Shown here: piece by piece, positions 6,306 to 6,875 of the stretch
How the letters are laid out: every line of letters begins with the position of its first letter
Position numbering within the stretch: the first letter of the stretch is position 1
NCBI GenBank assembly: GCA_946481265.1
Contig: CAMLNE010000234.1
Span: forward strand, 1-6,875
Direction of reading: 5' to 3'
Source of the DNA: an uncultured Panacagrimonas sp.
Lineage (GTDB): Bacteria > Pseudomonadota > Gammaproteobacteria > Nevskiales > Nevskiaceae
Length of the DNA: 6,875 bases
Notes under the pieces: model-generated
Databases searched by the model: none
Seen by the model: only the letters and a program-made list of their open reading frames with translations
What the model was told of the DNA's origin: nothing
Translations under genes and position numbers: made by a program

Positions 6306-6875
6306 TGCGCAAGCACTTCCCCTTCGAATTCGTCTTCCAGGTCTTCGCCCTGGTCATTGCCGCGATCCTGGTCCACGCCGCCTACCTGTCGGTCGTGCGA
6401 CCGCGCGCGGAGGCGGTCCTGGCCGAGCAGAAGGTGCAGGTGCAAGCCAATCCCGACTACGCGGCCGAGCCCGACGTCTGGGTGATCCTCAAGGACTACG
6501 AGCAGGAACTCGCGATCATCCTGACCCTGTGGGGCCTGGCGATCATCGGCTACAAGTTCCGCACACTCGCCCGCGAACGCGGCCTGTTCGATGCGCAGCT
6601 GGTCAACGTCGCCGAGGGCGAAAGCGTGCTGCCGGAAGACGCGCGGGGACATGCGCGCGCGGTCGAGGCGCTCGACCCGGTGAGCCGCGAACGCCTGCTG
6701 CCGCAGCTGTTCCTGAGCGCGCTCAACCGTTTTCGCATGACACGCAGCATCCAGGACGTGTCGGACGAGGTCGGGCGGGTGGCGCAGTCATTCGGTGACC
6801 GCCTGGATTCGGAGCTGGCCCTGGTGCGCTATGTGGCCTGGGCGATCCCCTCGATCGGCTTCATCGGCACCGTGC
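6305..6875 (+). CDS. MotA/TolQ/ExbB proton-channel family protein, 5' part only
   Basis: The frame is open from ATG 6305 to the window edge (190 codons) and continues beyond it. A transmembrane helix at about 9-31 is followed by a roughly 35-residue segment predicted periplasmic, a second helix (about 68-84, ELAIILTLWGLAIIGYKF), and a cytoplasmic region of about 90 residues. That region carries helical charged sequence (RFRMTRSIQDVSDEVGRVAQ). A third helix begins RYVAWAIPSIGFIGTV, matching the conserved AP-x-LGLLGTV-type segment of the ExbB/TolQ/MotA pore helix. These proteins form inner-membrane pentamers that pass protons or sodium ions and drive ExbD/TolR/MotB-type partners. Compared with ExbB and TolQ there is an extra N-terminal helix and loop, closer to the four-helix MotA layout. 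The start overlaps the preceding stop by one base and has no good ribosome site, suggesting translational coupling. ExbD-like genes would be expected just downstream. Confidence 0.9.
   Translation, partial: MRKHFPFEFVFQVFALVIAAILVHAAYLSVVRPRAEAVLAEQKVQVQANPDYAAEPDVWVILKDYEQELAIILTLWGLAIIGYKFRTLARERGLFDAQLVNVAEGESVLPEDARGHARAVEALDPVSRERLLPQLFLSALNRFRMTRSIQDVSDEVGRVAQSFGDRLDSELALVRYVAWAIPSIGFIGTV

Noticed and set aside
5213..6652. A 479-codon minus-strand open frame across the SUMF1, small-protein and channel genes
   Set aside because: It runs opposite three genes with clear protein features and has no recognisable domain; it is a composition artefact.
2..6875. Zorya-type antiphage defence locus
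   Set aside because: The channel gene alone suggested it, but no OmpA/MotB-like ZorB, helicase or nuclease is visible, and the channel's long coiled tail typical of ZorA cannot be assessed because the gene is cut off.
2..6875. Internal promoters or rho-independent terminators
   Set aside because: The gaps between genes are at most 10 bases, and no GC hairpin followed by a T-run was noticed; control probably lies outside the window.

Overview
The window is a single, tightly packed stretch of seven genes, all on the + strand. It has no RNA gene, mobile element, CRISPR array or intergenic space longer than 10 bases. The DNA is very GC-rich with strong G/C bias at third codon positions, which also produces many long spurious ORFs on both strands. 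Base composition, outer-membrane-type lipoproteins, a TonB-type C-terminal domain and a TolQ/ExbB-type channel gene suggest a high-GC Gram-negative bacterium, most likely a pseudomonadote. A Xanthomonadales-like gammaproteobacterium is my best guess, but this is an impression and not proven.

Layout: (1) the 3' end of a gene with a TonB-like C-terminal domain (2-346); (2) a proline/alanine/glycine/serine-rich lipoprotein with a charged helical C-terminus (343-1248); (3) a 392-residue lipoprotein with a glycine-rich hydrophobic segment (1259-2437); (4) a membrane-anchored periplasmic TPR protein ending in a PEGA-like beta domain (2442-4007); (5) a membrane-anchored protein with five PEGA-type repeats and a C-terminal SUMF1 (formylglycine-generating-enzyme-fold) domain that lacks the catalytic cysteines (4004-6076); (6) a 74-residue proline-rich exported protein (6081-6305); (7) the 5' part of a MotA/TolQ/ExbB proton-channel family protein (6305 to the window end).

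The junctions are a 4-base overlap, a 10-base gap, a 4-base gap, a 4-base overlap, a 4-base gap and a 1-base overlap. This is what a co-transcribed, translationally coupled operon looks like. No promoter or terminator is visible, so the operon probably starts upstream and continues downstream, where ExbD/TolR-like partners would be expected.

Working model (inference): the channel protein uses ion-motive force to drive a trans-envelope assembly. The TPR-PEGA and PEGA-SUMF1 proteins project from the inner membrane into the periplasm. The two lipoproteins sit at the outer membrane, and the TonB-like domain and the small exported protein act as connectors. I do not recognise a characterised system with exactly this gene set, so it is reported as a candidate undescribed energised envelope complex.
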